Assembly: GCA_018287875.1 (NCBI GenBank)
Contig: JAGVVL010000004.1
Span: 1 to 64,000, forward strand
DNA from: Nigrospora sphaerica
Lineage: Eukaryota > Ascomycota > Sordariomycetes > Amphisphaeriales > Apiosporaceae
Direction: 5' to 3'
DNA length: 64,000 nt
Numbering within the stretch: the first letter of the stretch is position 1; the number at the start of each line of letters is the position of its first letter. This document shows positions 44,581-54,247 of the stretch, one piece after another. A model generated the notes under the pieces. It saw only the letters and a program-made list of their open reading frames with translations. It did not search any database and was not told the DNA's origin. Made by a program: the position numbers and the translations under genes.

Positions 44581-46140
44581 TTAACTTCTAACAGCCTTCT
44601 CCTGCTTCTCCGTTACCTGTCGTATGTCTTGTAGGTTAAGAAGGGTCCTGAAGTGCTCAAACTTTGCCCTGCTTAGGTTCTTTGTCAATCCGTCGGCTGG
44701 CATGTCCTTTGTGGCAAGATACGTCAGTTGGAACGCTCCTCGAGCGTATTCCTGGCGCAGCCATAGGTTGTGGATGTCCACATGGCGTAGCTTGGTAGAT
44801 ATCCTTTCGCTGCTACCGATCACGAGGCGAATCGTCTGCTGGTTATCGCAGGCTATGCTGAACGGAGTGTCCAAGACCAATTGGATATCTCTGAAAAGGC
44901 GCTTCAGGGCTACCGTTTCCTTTGCTGCCTCACTGAGGGCCAGTAACTCGGCTTCAGTGGTAGAGGTGGTCACCGTAGCTTGTCGGCTTGCTTTCCAAAC
45001 GACTGGTCCTCCGAATAGCTGGATGAGGTATCCCTGAGACGACTTCCTGGTGTCTAGATCGTCTGCGAAGGATGCGTCCGTCGAAATCGCTATGGCTTGA
45101 GGAGCCGTCTGGTGTATCAATGGCTTCCCGTAGCGTATGGACACGAATCTCGTGCTATAGGCGTAGCGAATACACCAATCTGCCGCGTCTAAATGGTCTT
45201 GAGAGGGATTCGTCAGATGTCGAGATAGCTGCGAGGCTGCGTATGCCAAGTCCGGTCTGACCATAATAGCGCTGTAGAGGATGCTTCCGACGCGCTCCTG
45301 AAAAGCCTGAATCCTGTGCTTCGGAGCCACCCCCGAGTGCGTCTTGAGTGGCATCTGCGGAAGCGGCGTCGCTGGGGTTCTCCCTTGGTGAAGATTGAAG
45401 CGTTTGGCGACCTTCTCGAGATAGGCGTCGTGGCATAGCCAAAGGAGACCGTCTTGTAGCTCGCGAACGACCCTAACACCAAGGTAGTAGTTGACTTCGC
45501 CTTGGTCCTTCAGCTCATACGCTCTTTTCAGCGCTTCAATGAGTCTTAGGGCTTCGTCTCGCTTGTCAGGCCTGTTACAGACGAGAAAGTCATCCACGTA
45601 GAACACCACAAGGATGGTGCGCTCCTTATTGTGGTATAGGCATGGTTCCTCTGGAGAGGACCGAAGCCCGAGCTTCTCGAGGGTGCTTGAGAAGTCCCTG
45701 AACCATAGAAGAGGCGATTCTCGTAGCCCGTAAAGAGCCCTGAGAAGACGTAGGACGTAGCCCTCTCTCTCGTAGCCTGGTGGATACTCCACGTAGATAG
45801 GCTCCGCGTCCTTGCTGAAAAGTGCGTTGAGAAAGGCGTTAACCACATCGAACTGTCGTACCTCATATCCGAAGCGCGCCACGATAGCCATCATGATCCT
45901 GAACGACCTGGCAGCTAGAGTAGCTGCGTAGGTGCTCTCAAGAGTGTTGACCATCTGCTTGTCGCCTCTAACGACGATCCTTGCCTTACATCGCAGGTGA
46001 ACGTTATTCTCGTCATACTTGTCGGTGAAAACCCACTTTAAGGGCAGTGTGAAGAGGCCTGGCGTGCGACGTGCTGGTTTCCAGATCCCCATCTCGTCTG
46101 CCTTCTTGATCTCGAGCTTCGTAGCGTTCCTGAAGTCCTC
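44581..46140 (-). CDS. Copia reverse transcriptase and RNase H
   Basis: Intact frame of 503 codons for the C-terminal half of Pol. RT: WVFTDKYDENN, ARIVVRGDKQ, FDVVNAFLNA, YGLRESPLLWF and the YVDD active site (VVFYVDDFLV). RNase H: STDASFADD, TSTTEAELLAL, DNQQTIRLV and the closing KHVDI-like RHVDIHNLWLRQ. A stop at 46157 ends the upstream frame, and one base too many or too few near 46160 separates it from the integrase part. The residues just upstream (ATKLEIKKADEMGIWKP) are in the RT frame, so RT starts by read-through of the polyprotein. Confidence 0.92.
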   Translation of the reverse strand, partial: EDFRNATKLEIKKADEMGIWKPARRTPGLFTLPLKWVFTDKYDENNVHLRCKARIVVRGDKQMVNTLESTYAATLAARSFRIMMAIVARFGYEVRQFDVVNAFLNALFSKDAEPIYVEYPPGYEREGYVLRLLRALYGLRESPLLWFRDFSSTLEKLGLRSSPEEPCLYHNKERTILVVFYVDDFLVCNRPDKRDEALRLIEALKRAYELKDQGEVNYYLGVRVVRELQDGLLWLCHDAYLEKVAKRFNLHQGRTPATPLPQMPLKTHSGVAPKHRIQAFQERVGSILYSAIMVRPDLAYAASQLSRHLTNPSQDHLDAADWCIRYAYSTRFVSIRYGKPLIHQTAPQAIAISTDASFADDLDTRKSSQGYLIQLFGGPVVWKASRQATVTTSTTEAELLALSEAAKETVALKRLFRDIQLVLDTPFSIACDNQQTIRLVIGSSERISTKLRHVDIHNLWLRQEYARGAFQLTYLATKDMPADGLTKNLSRAKFEHFRTLLNLQDIRQVTEKQEKAVRS

Positions 46141-46156
46141 TCCCTGGGATGAGTAG

Positions 46157-48262
46157 CTAATTCACGCCAGGAGCGTGGTGGTGAAGATAGAGTTCTCCTT
46201 CTTCTTTGGAATCGCTCTCTGTTGCTCTTGATGACCGACACGCCGTAAAGATGCGCGCGTGAACAGTCCTGTGGAGAGAGTCCCCGTTCTGGAGGACATC
46301 TTTCCCTGTGAGGAACGTCCCGAGGAGCGCATTGAGGTGATTAGTCTCCTGCACTTGTATCTCCTCGGGGGTGTATTGGACCGCTAGGAATGAGTTCTGC
46401 GTCCCGTCCCTCCTAATCCTGACTCTCCCGCTCCTCCTCAGTACTGTATCTGCTGAGGGGGTTGGCCGTGCGCGAGGTCTGCGGACTCTCTGAGGCTGTT
46501 CCCTCTGAGGTCCCTCTGACTCTGGTAGAGCCACTGTGATCGAATCGAGGATCCGATCCTGGTCTGGTGTAGCCCTTGAGGGCGCTTCGTCAGCTATTCC
46601 CTGGCTTACACCTCCACTAGTCGCAGTTGATGGGACTTGTGGATCGCTGGCACCCTCTCCTGTAGTCCCAGGTCCTGGTGTGGACTCAGGTGTGAGGGGT
46701 GCAGCATGCGCATTCAGTCCGCCAGGCTCATGAGCACCTGACGAGCCTTCAGGAGCGACATCCACCCCCGAGTTCTTGTCGACTGGTCCCTCGGGAGCGT
46801 TGCCTTCCCCTAAGTTCCCAAGGTGAGCTTCTTGGGAGCTTTCAGGACGCAATGCTGTACCGACAATGTCATCTAGCTCCTCGAGCCTGTTCCAGAGCTG
46901 CAGTGTTTCATTTGTGAAGCCTGTCTCGCTCAAAGGGATGTCTCCTGGCTCAACCTGTAGGTACTCTAGCGCCTCAGGGTCCAGCCGTTCTGACTCTCCT
47001 CCCTTATAGAACTGCGTTTCGTCGAATGTGACGTCTCGCGTCTGAATGACCTTGCCGTGCTTTGGCAACCAGATTCTGTAGATATTGCTAGCGGCATAGC
47101 CTACCAGATATCCTATCTGTGCCCTGTTTTGAACCTTGAACGCTCTGCGGTCTGCCCCAGCGGCGCGTCTTTGGTGAAGGGCGAAAGCCTTGCATCCGAA
47201 GACGTATATACCGCTCCAGTCCGGTCGGAGGTCTGCCTGAGCCTCTCGCAGCTCCTGAGGGCTGTAGTGCGTCTGATTGAGAGAGAACCATTCGTCTAGC
47301 ACCTCATTAGGGCTTCGGAAGCGCTGCGACTGAGCTGGGCTCATGTTGATGAGCTTCGTCGCAGCGGTGGTTGACTCTGGCCATAGCACCTCAGGGAGGC
47401 TGGCATGCGATAGCATTTTCAGGGATCGAACAATTATCTCCTGACCAGCTCTCTCAGGGCCTCCGTTCGGCTCGTGTGTATGGGGGTGAGGTCTGAATCT
47501 CTATCCCTTCAGAATCTGCCCAGCGCTCGTATTCGGTCATGCCGTTGATCGCTATCACGCCCTTCTCCCCGTCGTGCTTTAGAACACAGAGGTGAAGGTT
47601 GTAGCGTCTCAGGACATGCCTCTCGAAGCTTCTGATGATCTTGAATAGCTGGGTATGGCTCTTCGAGGGCGTCGGAAAGGACCAAAGCTTGCCGCTGTAG
47701 TCGTCCTTCAGTACCAGTAGCCACTGGGAACCGTCGTATCCTCTGGGAAAATCGAACAAGTCCCAGAGGACCTTAAAGAACGGTCTTGAGGCTCTTTCCG
47801 TAGGCCGTCGACTGACAACCTTACTGTCATGCGCCAGTCTGCAGACCTCACAGGTCCCCATGGGTTCACCCGCGATACCAACGTTCTTGCTTCGTTCTGG
47901 AAGCATCCTCAGAGCCGTCACACCAAGATGTCCAGTCCTGGCGTGCCACATAGCCTCTGAGTCCTTTCTCACTGCCGGTTTCTTAACCTGCACATAGCCC
48001 GTAGGGGCTCTTCTCACGACTGCAAACGATCGAATCGTTCCTGGCTGTGCTGAGGGGGTTGTGGAGCGATAGAGTAGGAGGAATAAAGGGGCTTGTATTC
48101 CATGAAGACTAGGTTGCCTATTCTTTGTAACTGCCGCACCACAGCACTGTTCGTGAGCGAACCGACCCTCAGTGTGCAGTCCTTGCCGCAGTACCAGACA
48201 CTTGCGTCGCATAGCAGGGACTCCGAGATGATATTGGTGTGGAAACCCTCGACCAAGTCCAC
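46157..48262 (-). pseudogene. Copia integrase region
   Basis: Pre-integrase zinc motif (MWHARTGHLG, CEVCRLAH) and the rve core: DLFDFP and LVLKDDYSG for the first two acidic positions, with the EPNGGPERAG segment as the third. The linker is Pro/Ser/Glu-rich, and TQNSFLAVQYTPEEI precedes RT. Three frames are used: 48262-48014, 48212-47454 and 47416-46157. The switch between the last two falls at about 47470-47480, just before the EPNGG motif. Domain content is complete, so the element was recently coding. Confidence 0.85.
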
Positions 48263-49637
48263 GTTGCGTAGCGTGAGGTCCAGCTTGACACCACCAACAC
48301 CAAGGAGTGCCCCTTAATGACGCGTGTGCCGGTGCCTGTGATGCTAAAGGCCGAAGACCCGGCCTCCACCACCCTCCCAGGAGGTGCCGGAACGAAGGAT
48401 CCCTCCTGAAGCATGGAGATGTCGTTCACAATGTGAGATGACCCGCAACTGTCGACGACCGTGGATTGCGATAGCGTGTGAGGGCCCGTAAGCGACGCTA
48501 CTGCCAGGTTGATGTGCGTATCCATCTGGAATAGCCTTGGATTGATGCCAACAGCTGAGACGTGACTCGTGAGTCCAGCCGAGGAGTTGTTGGTCCATCC
48601 TAGCTTGTCGAGCTCATTTCTGAGCGACTTCCACTTGTTGTCCTTCAGGCGCTCGAGGATCTTCCTGACCTCCGACTGTGGAATTGGGTTGAAGGCCCTA
48701 CCGTCTCTGAGGGGGCCTGCAGAGCCCCTGACGGCGTATTCCAGTCTTCTGCAATCTGTGGGCCTCCACTTATGAGGCCATCTTAGATTGCAAGGGCACT
48801 TTGACTTTCCGCTAGCTGACGAGGAGTCTTGGTCTGCGATGCCGGTTCCGCCTAGCGTTGCGAACGATCGTTGTTTAGCTCCTGGTAGCGTCCCAGAACT
48901 GACTTGCTCCATGAAGATGGCGCTCAGCTCGATTAGCTTCAGGGGCTCCTTGCCAGTGACTTCATCTGCAACGAAGTCGTCTAGTCGGTTCTGGGCCCAC
49001 TGGGGAGCGAGTCGCTCCCCGATGGCCTTGAGGAATGTTTTGGCGGCCAGGTTGCCCTCCACCTCTGGTATCTTGTGGTTCTTGGCCAGCGCATAGGCGG
49101 CTGTGAACTCCTGATGCCATGCTTCTGGAGCGACACCGCCTTTTGAAGCGCTTGCCAGGACCGCTTGGTAGCGTTCGCGAACAGCTGTCTTGATAGAGGT
49201 GTCCGAGGGCTCGTACTGTTTCTTTAGCTCCTTGAGGACGTTCTGGAGCGACTTCTTCGTGTCTGGGCTTTCATCGATACGGCTGTGAGCAGCCCAGAGA
49301 TACTCCTTCCTGACAGTGTTCTTGACCCACTGACTGAGAGCGATGTAGTGCTGTTGGAGAGCGTTCCAGTCGTTGATCATGGCGGAGTACGTCCTTAGTT
49401 CGCGTGCGTACGTGCGATCTGCAGCGTCAAGAGCTTTCGTGTCGTTCGTCTCGCTCTCTGGAGGGGCTCTGTAGATAGGCATCTCAGGGGGTTCAGGAGG
49501 TATTCAGAGGTTGAGGCTTCAGGATCGATGTATGTCCAGATGCGTCGCTCCTCAGCGGCCATGCGAAGCTCATTGTACCATTCAGGCCAGTCGTATCTTG
49601 TGACAAGAGCGACCCGTTGGATCCTAAAGTCGGCCAT
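48169..49637 (-). pseudogene. Copia Gag and protease
   Basis: Starts MADFRIQRVALVTRYDW at ATG 49637. A break in the G5 run 49487-49491 (C5 on the coding strand) separates the first 50 residues from the main frame (49482-48169); one more C rejoins them. Gag is helical (DWNALQQHYIALSQWV). A zinc-knuckle-like CPC...H.W...C follows (KCPCNLRWPHKWRPTDC). The protease motif reads VVDSCGSSHIVND, so the usual D-S/T-G core is D-S-C-G here. The frame shifts again near 48300, upstream of the integrase. Confidence 0.85.
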
Positions 49638-49783
49638 GGTGGACGTAGCTTGCCAGGCTGGCTGGACTGCTTTAGGGGATTTGAAAAGAGTTGGACAGTG
49701 AGAAAGGGGGTATAAGGTGATTTCCACGCTCTTCAGGCGTCCTGCGCAGCGTCTCTATTGTGAAGTAGAGGTATGCATGCAAG

Positions 49784-49796
49784 CCGGGCTCATAAC
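49784..49796 (-). other. Copia primer-binding site (half-tRNA-iMet)
   Basis: On the minus strand, GTTATGAGCCCGG directly follows the 5' LTR. It is complementary to the anticodon stem-loop of initiator tRNA-Met, the half-tRNA priming used by copia and Ty5. It is identical over 13 bases to the TRIM primer site. Confidence 0.85.
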
Positions 49797-49995
49797 TGTC
49801 GCACTGAAGGAGGCGTGGGAAGCGAAAGGTTCAAGGTTATCCATTAGAAAGGACAAAAGAAAGTGCCAGAGATGGCAGACTATATACTCGTAGCTGGGGA
49901 CCGCTCCCCACATGCTCCATAGGACCTACTGCAGGTACCAGTAGCTCCTCACGTGATCTCAGGGGCGAAACTAGTGATAGCCTCATATTGCCACA
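49797..49995 (-). repeat. Copia 5' LTR (199 bp)
   Basis: Identical to the 3' LTR. It contains a TATA-like element (GTATATAG on the minus strand), probably the element promoter. Laccase lies upstream in the same orientation. Confidence 0.92.
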
Positions 49996-50000
49996 CGAAA

Positions 50001-50025
50001 CTAGTGATAGCCTCATATTGCCACC
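50001..50025 (-). mobile_element. Older solo LTR (remaining 25 bp)
   Basis: Continuation of 42638-42812 on the other side of the Copia insertion: CTAGTGATAGCCTCATATTG and then CCAC. It ends 4 bp from the laccase stop codon. Confidence 0.8.
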
Positions 50026-50029
50026 TTTT

Positions 50030-52130
50030 TTATTTACAGGTGAAGCTGTTGGTGATTTGCAGGATGGCGATTCTTTGTTGGAGGCCTAAGTCTGGGTTGG
50101 CCCCAGTGGCGGGTGTTGAACTAACCCTATATTCCGAGTCCTCCTGCTGGAGAGCCACAGCTTCTTGATGCGCCTTCCACGCGTCACAATTACCCTCCAG
50201 AGCTTGGGTGTCGATGAGGTCCACCATGTCCTCTCGCCGCTCCACAAATTGCAAGCCGAAACCCTCGGTGGTGTGCCAGCCGATGTGGCAATGCATGAGC
50301 CAGGTGCCGGGGTTGTCGGTCTGGAAGGCGAGGACCAGGTAGCCGGCGCCGTTAAGGACGGCCGTGTCGCGTCGAGGCGGGTTCTGCAGGTTCAGCTCAA
50401 CGCGGTTGCTGTCGTAGGCGCCCCAGCCCTGGGCAATGACAAAGAAGTCGTGGCCGTGCAGGTGGATTGGGTGCGAAACAGCCAAGTCCGTGTCGATGGC
50501 CAGGTAGACCCACTCCTCGCGACCGACCTCCAGCACTGCGTTCGACATCGCGAAGGCCGCCGTCTCATTTCGCGACACCTGCAGGAGTGTTGGGTTGCTC
50601 CACTCCACGAGCATTGTCGTCGAGTTCAAGAACCACCGGAACAGACTGTTCTCGTTGATGCCCGCCGACGCCGTCTCCGTGTTGGTCCAAGTCGCGCCGC
50701 CAACCGTCATACTGTGGTGCGGAACTAATAACCAAGCTTCCATATCCTCGCAACTATCGATGAAGTCCTGCCCGGTAGTGTTCGGGATGTCAACGGAGCC
50801 TGTGTAGGAGATGATGCCTGGAGGAGGGTGTATTAGCAGACCGCAGATGTGGAGGAGTAATAGATCCCTGGGGTTGCTCGTAACTCACCAAGGACGTTGT
50901 CGGCGTTGTCATTGTCACTGCAGGCGGACTGCGGATACGCCCGAAGCCAAAAGTTGTCGGCAACCGAAGCCTGATCAGCCGCCACAATAACATCGTATCG
51001 TTGGCCTATCACCACTGTTAACTCTGAGCCAGACCGCCTTTAGGGTAATAAGACTCGTACCCATGCCAATGCTAATGACGTCGGCCGTAAATGGCGTTAC
51101 TGGAACGAAGTCGGCAGCGATCACAGTCATGGTGTGGTTATCAATGGTGAACTTGAAGTGCGTGTCGATAGCCGAGTTGACCAGGCGGAGCCGATACGAA
51201 GTTCCCGCCTTCCATGTCGTGTTCCACCGGTGGCCCATCTCGTCATGGAAACCGTAGACGTTTGTACCGTTAATGAGGCCGTTGTCGAGCGTGGGAGGAC
51301 CGCTGAGTTGCGCATCGTAGTACAGCGCGTCAGCAGTCTGGTGCGTCCAGTCACTAAGGATCATGACGCCCATATCCTCGTCGTAGTTTGCTGTTGCTGG
51401 GCCGTTGATCACGATGCCGCCATACACGCCCTGCCATGCCTGCAGAGCAAAGTGTGAATGCCACCAAGACGATCCGTACTGGAGCGCTCGCCAGGTATAT
51501 GTGATAGAAGACCCGGGCGGTGTAGGACACTGTGTTACAGACACGACACCATCGTTTTGGTTGGTGAAATTCTGTCGGACTCCATGGAAGTGAATACTGG
51601 TGCCGTTTGTACTTGTTAGGGAATTGGTGACGTGGACCACCACTGTATCGCCTATTAAACGAGTTAGGCATGTCCAATCTTACACTGCACACGCAAAACA
51701 CGAGCCAAAGGGATAAAGCGAATGTAGCTCAATGTTCAAATAAGTGTGAAAACAGCGCGACGAGGGCGTGGTAACCAGTGAGCTCAAAGGAGCAGCTGTG
51801 GTTTTGGTAAGTTGTGCTCACCCCAGTCAGCAAAGATGGTTGGCCCAGGGATCTCCCCATTTACAGCCATCGCCAGCCTTTTGAACCCATCGAGAGAAAC
51901 GGTGATGTCGGTCAGCTCGAAATGGTACTCTCGAACTACCCCGGTATCAGGGGCTGTTGTGGTGTAGTCTGTGTCGATGCTGTAGTCACACCATTCTGAG
52001 CGAGTGGACGGCGTGTTCCCTACACATGCTTGACGTGAGGCGAGAAAGTGAGGGGTATCTTGAGAAGAGGGGATTGCAAAGGCACGGTCGCCAGCGACAG
52101 AAATGAAATAACCCACGCAAAGCGGTTCAT
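50030..52130 (-). CDS. Secreted laccase (multicopper oxidase)
   Basis: Oxidises phenolics with reduction of O2 to water, outside the cell. Exons 52130-51822, 51651-51061, 51005-50889 and 50817-50030; introns are 170, 55 and 71 bp with GT..AG ends and phase 1 throughout. A signal peptide (MNRFAWVISFLSLATV) is followed by QACVGNTPSTRSEWCDYSID. Copper motifs: SIHFHGVRQ, WWHSHF, HPIHLHGHDF and HCHIGWHTTEGF, so all four are intact. The tenth residue after the T1 cysteine is Phe, the residue associated with high-potential laccases; many ascomycete enzymes have Leu. One base is missing near 52083; a second G there rejoins signal peptide and mature protein. The C-terminus (ITNSFTCK) lacks the usual DSG-type plug. 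The stop is 4 bp from the older LTR. Length is about 600 aa, normal. Confidence 0.9.
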
Positions 52131-53103
52131 CTTGTGGCGTTTTGTGTGTTCACGTAGAACGGAATGAACGTCGCGGGTGCAGGTTGAGGTGCACCATTTA
52201 GTCTATAATGCTATTTGTACATACTGAAACGTTCCTGTTTGTAAACAAGCCTCTATACGAGACTCGAGAAATTCTCTCGTATGCTGGCTTCCTGCTCTGT
52301 CCTCCTCTCACCACTCGATACGAGATTCGAGTGTTCACCGGGGCAGTGCAAATCAGTGGGCCAGGTAAAGGGCTTATGATACCGTTGTAGCGGTGAGTTT
52401 TGGAGACAGCTAGAGAGCCAGTGTCAGTTACTACTAGCACTTCCTTGGCGATTCGATATACATACAGTATAAGTGTTTGAACAATTCACTCTAATTCCAC
52501 CTCACGGCAATGAATGTCTGTTGCAGATCCACCCGAACGGACCGCATAATAAATACCAGACCCACAGACGCTGGAATTCGCGGCTTAAGGCGGGCAGGCG
52601 AGCAGCCGGAGACTAGTCGTATGGTTTGGACTAGATTAAGAGTTCGACCTAGCCCTGGCGCCATTACTTGGACCAGGGATGACTAGCTCGACTAGTACTG
52701 TCTTTAACGAGGCGCGTCCAACATCTAAGCTGTAGCTTAATGAATGCGTAAGTGGGTCAGCAGAGGACCCTGAGGAAGGGGCAGAGAGCGGAGAAATACT
52801 GACTGAATCGAAACACCCATTGCCGCTTTGATCGCACAAGGTGCCATGTATATATCATATCGTGGCGATCTGTGCGCTCTTAGTGAAATGACCGCATGAA
52901 GTGTCAGGAGGCTCTCCGACTTTTGACATCGGTATCTTGTCAGCTATTGTCGCATTGACCAACGGCACACCAGTCCCAGTTTCTGCGGTGCCTTTCCCAA
53001 GGTCTTACGACTAGTATTATATTCACGTAGCTGCCACGCTCTTGTTACTTTCACGCGACCATATCTCTCAATTTCCTTTTTCTGCATCTCGATCTTCGCC
53101 ACG
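52131..53103. other. Intergenic, no gene seen
   Basis: Upstream region shared by the divergent laccase and the 53.1-kb gene, so it probably holds both promoters. No open frame with features. Short inverted stretches around 52255-52335 (ACGAGACTCGAGA / CGATACGAGATTCGAG) are weak. Confidence 0.45.
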
Positions 53104-53782
53104 ATGCTACTGCCGCTTCTAGTCACCACTGCCTCTTTTGTCCTCCCGACAGCATGCGAAGCTTTGGGGCAAGAGCCAAGGCCGTCGTGGACGCGACGTT
53201 ATATGCATACGGCACGGGTGGCATCGGCGGACTTCCGATCTTGAACATCAACGGTAGGCAGCCCTGCTTCAAGCCAATACCTTGATTGGCCTGTGTCGGG
53301 ACTTAATACGTGTGCCTAGGATCCGCATATATCAGTAAAGAGCCAAATGATAGCCCGGTCTCAAATGTCCACCAGGTGCGCTGTACGTACTTCAGCCTGT
53401 CCTCGATGAGCTCGCGCCACTTCCCAACGATACGATCCAAGCACCGACTAACCCACGCCTGCTGGCAGTCACCTTCGCGGACGGCACCCTCACGGCACTC
53501 ACCGACAACAAAGAGCTGTTGGTTGCGGTCCCCGCCTCAGGAGACGTCCAATTCACGAGTGATCACAACGACGCGGCCCTGATAACGACGGGCTTTGGTT
53601 GGTACGGCCAGTCGCTGTACGTCAGCAGTGCTGACGGTCAATTGCAACTCCTCTTTGGTGCAGAACCTGTGGAAGAAGCGGGTGTCTACCGAATCGGCTG
53701 GAACGTTAGTGGGGCGGTGCCATTGGACATCAGATATAACCAGCCATCGGGCCAGAGAAAGCCCTTCGAAAGCTATTATTAA
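53104..53782 (+). CDS. Secreted hypothetical protein, fungal-specific family
   Basis: A signal peptide (MLLPLLVTTASFVLPTA) is followed by a segment seen in many ascomycete secreted proteins (GARAKAVVDATLYAYG, then a short NGSAYI). An intron at 53254-53319 (GTAGGC..CCTAG, phase 1) is supported. The second half is beta-rich (TFADGTLTALTDNKELLVAV, TTGFGWYGQSLYVSSADGQ) and ends FESYY at 53782. Two one-base losses: near 53155 (AA to AAA restores SFGARA) and near 53375 (one more G restores the frame before LQPVLDEL). The biochemical role is unknown. Intended length is about 205 aa. Confidence 0.7.
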
Positions 53783-54044
53783 AGCATAATTTTGCCAGCG
53801 GTTACTTGCGGGTTAACAAATCGACCCGATACACACCCGTGGACCCAAAACTGCGTGCTTTCCCCTACGCCACCGACCCACGCTGTACACGTGTTCGATT
53901 CTGGGGTCATTCGTGGCATCTCAATTGATGATCTGAAGTTATTCTCTCTCCGATCCCCGCTGTAGGCTAGTGGAGTGCGACTCCAGTTTTACGCAGTTCT
54001 TTGCTTCTGCCGCCTGGCGCACAGCTGTCAGGCAGTACATCTGA
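53783..54044. other. Intergenic, no gene seen
   Basis: 3' flank of the secreted protein gene and integration site of LINE copy 4. Nothing recognised. Confidence 0.45.
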
Positions 54045-54247
54045 CACTTATTATTATTATTATTATTATTATTATTCTTACACCTAGCGACCTATTTAGG
54101 CCATGAGGACCCCTGCGTATCTGAGCCTAGGAAAACCGTTCCGGGCTGACGTCCGGCCGGATGAAAAACCTAGGTTCCGCTGCGTCGCACCGCTTCTATC
54201 TGCTCTCTGACCTGCTATACCGAGATCGGGCTCAGCGTGCCCGCTTC

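Larger units (their letters stand above)
42813..49995 (-). mobile_element. Copia (Ty1/Pseudoviridae-type) LTR retrotransposon, 7183 bp
   Basis: Two LTRs of 199 bp (42813-43011 and 49797-49995) are identical over their whole length and begin TG/end CA. They are flanked by a perfect 5-bp duplication CGAAA (42808-42812 and 49996-50000). Gene order on the minus strand is gag, protease, integrase, reverse transcriptase, RNase H, the Copia order. Primer site is half-tRNA-iMet. Between RNase H and the 3' LTR lies about 1.57 kb with an antisense gene. Identical LTRs imply a very recent insertion, yet the coding region has at least six single-base frame breaks. Confidence 0.95.
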
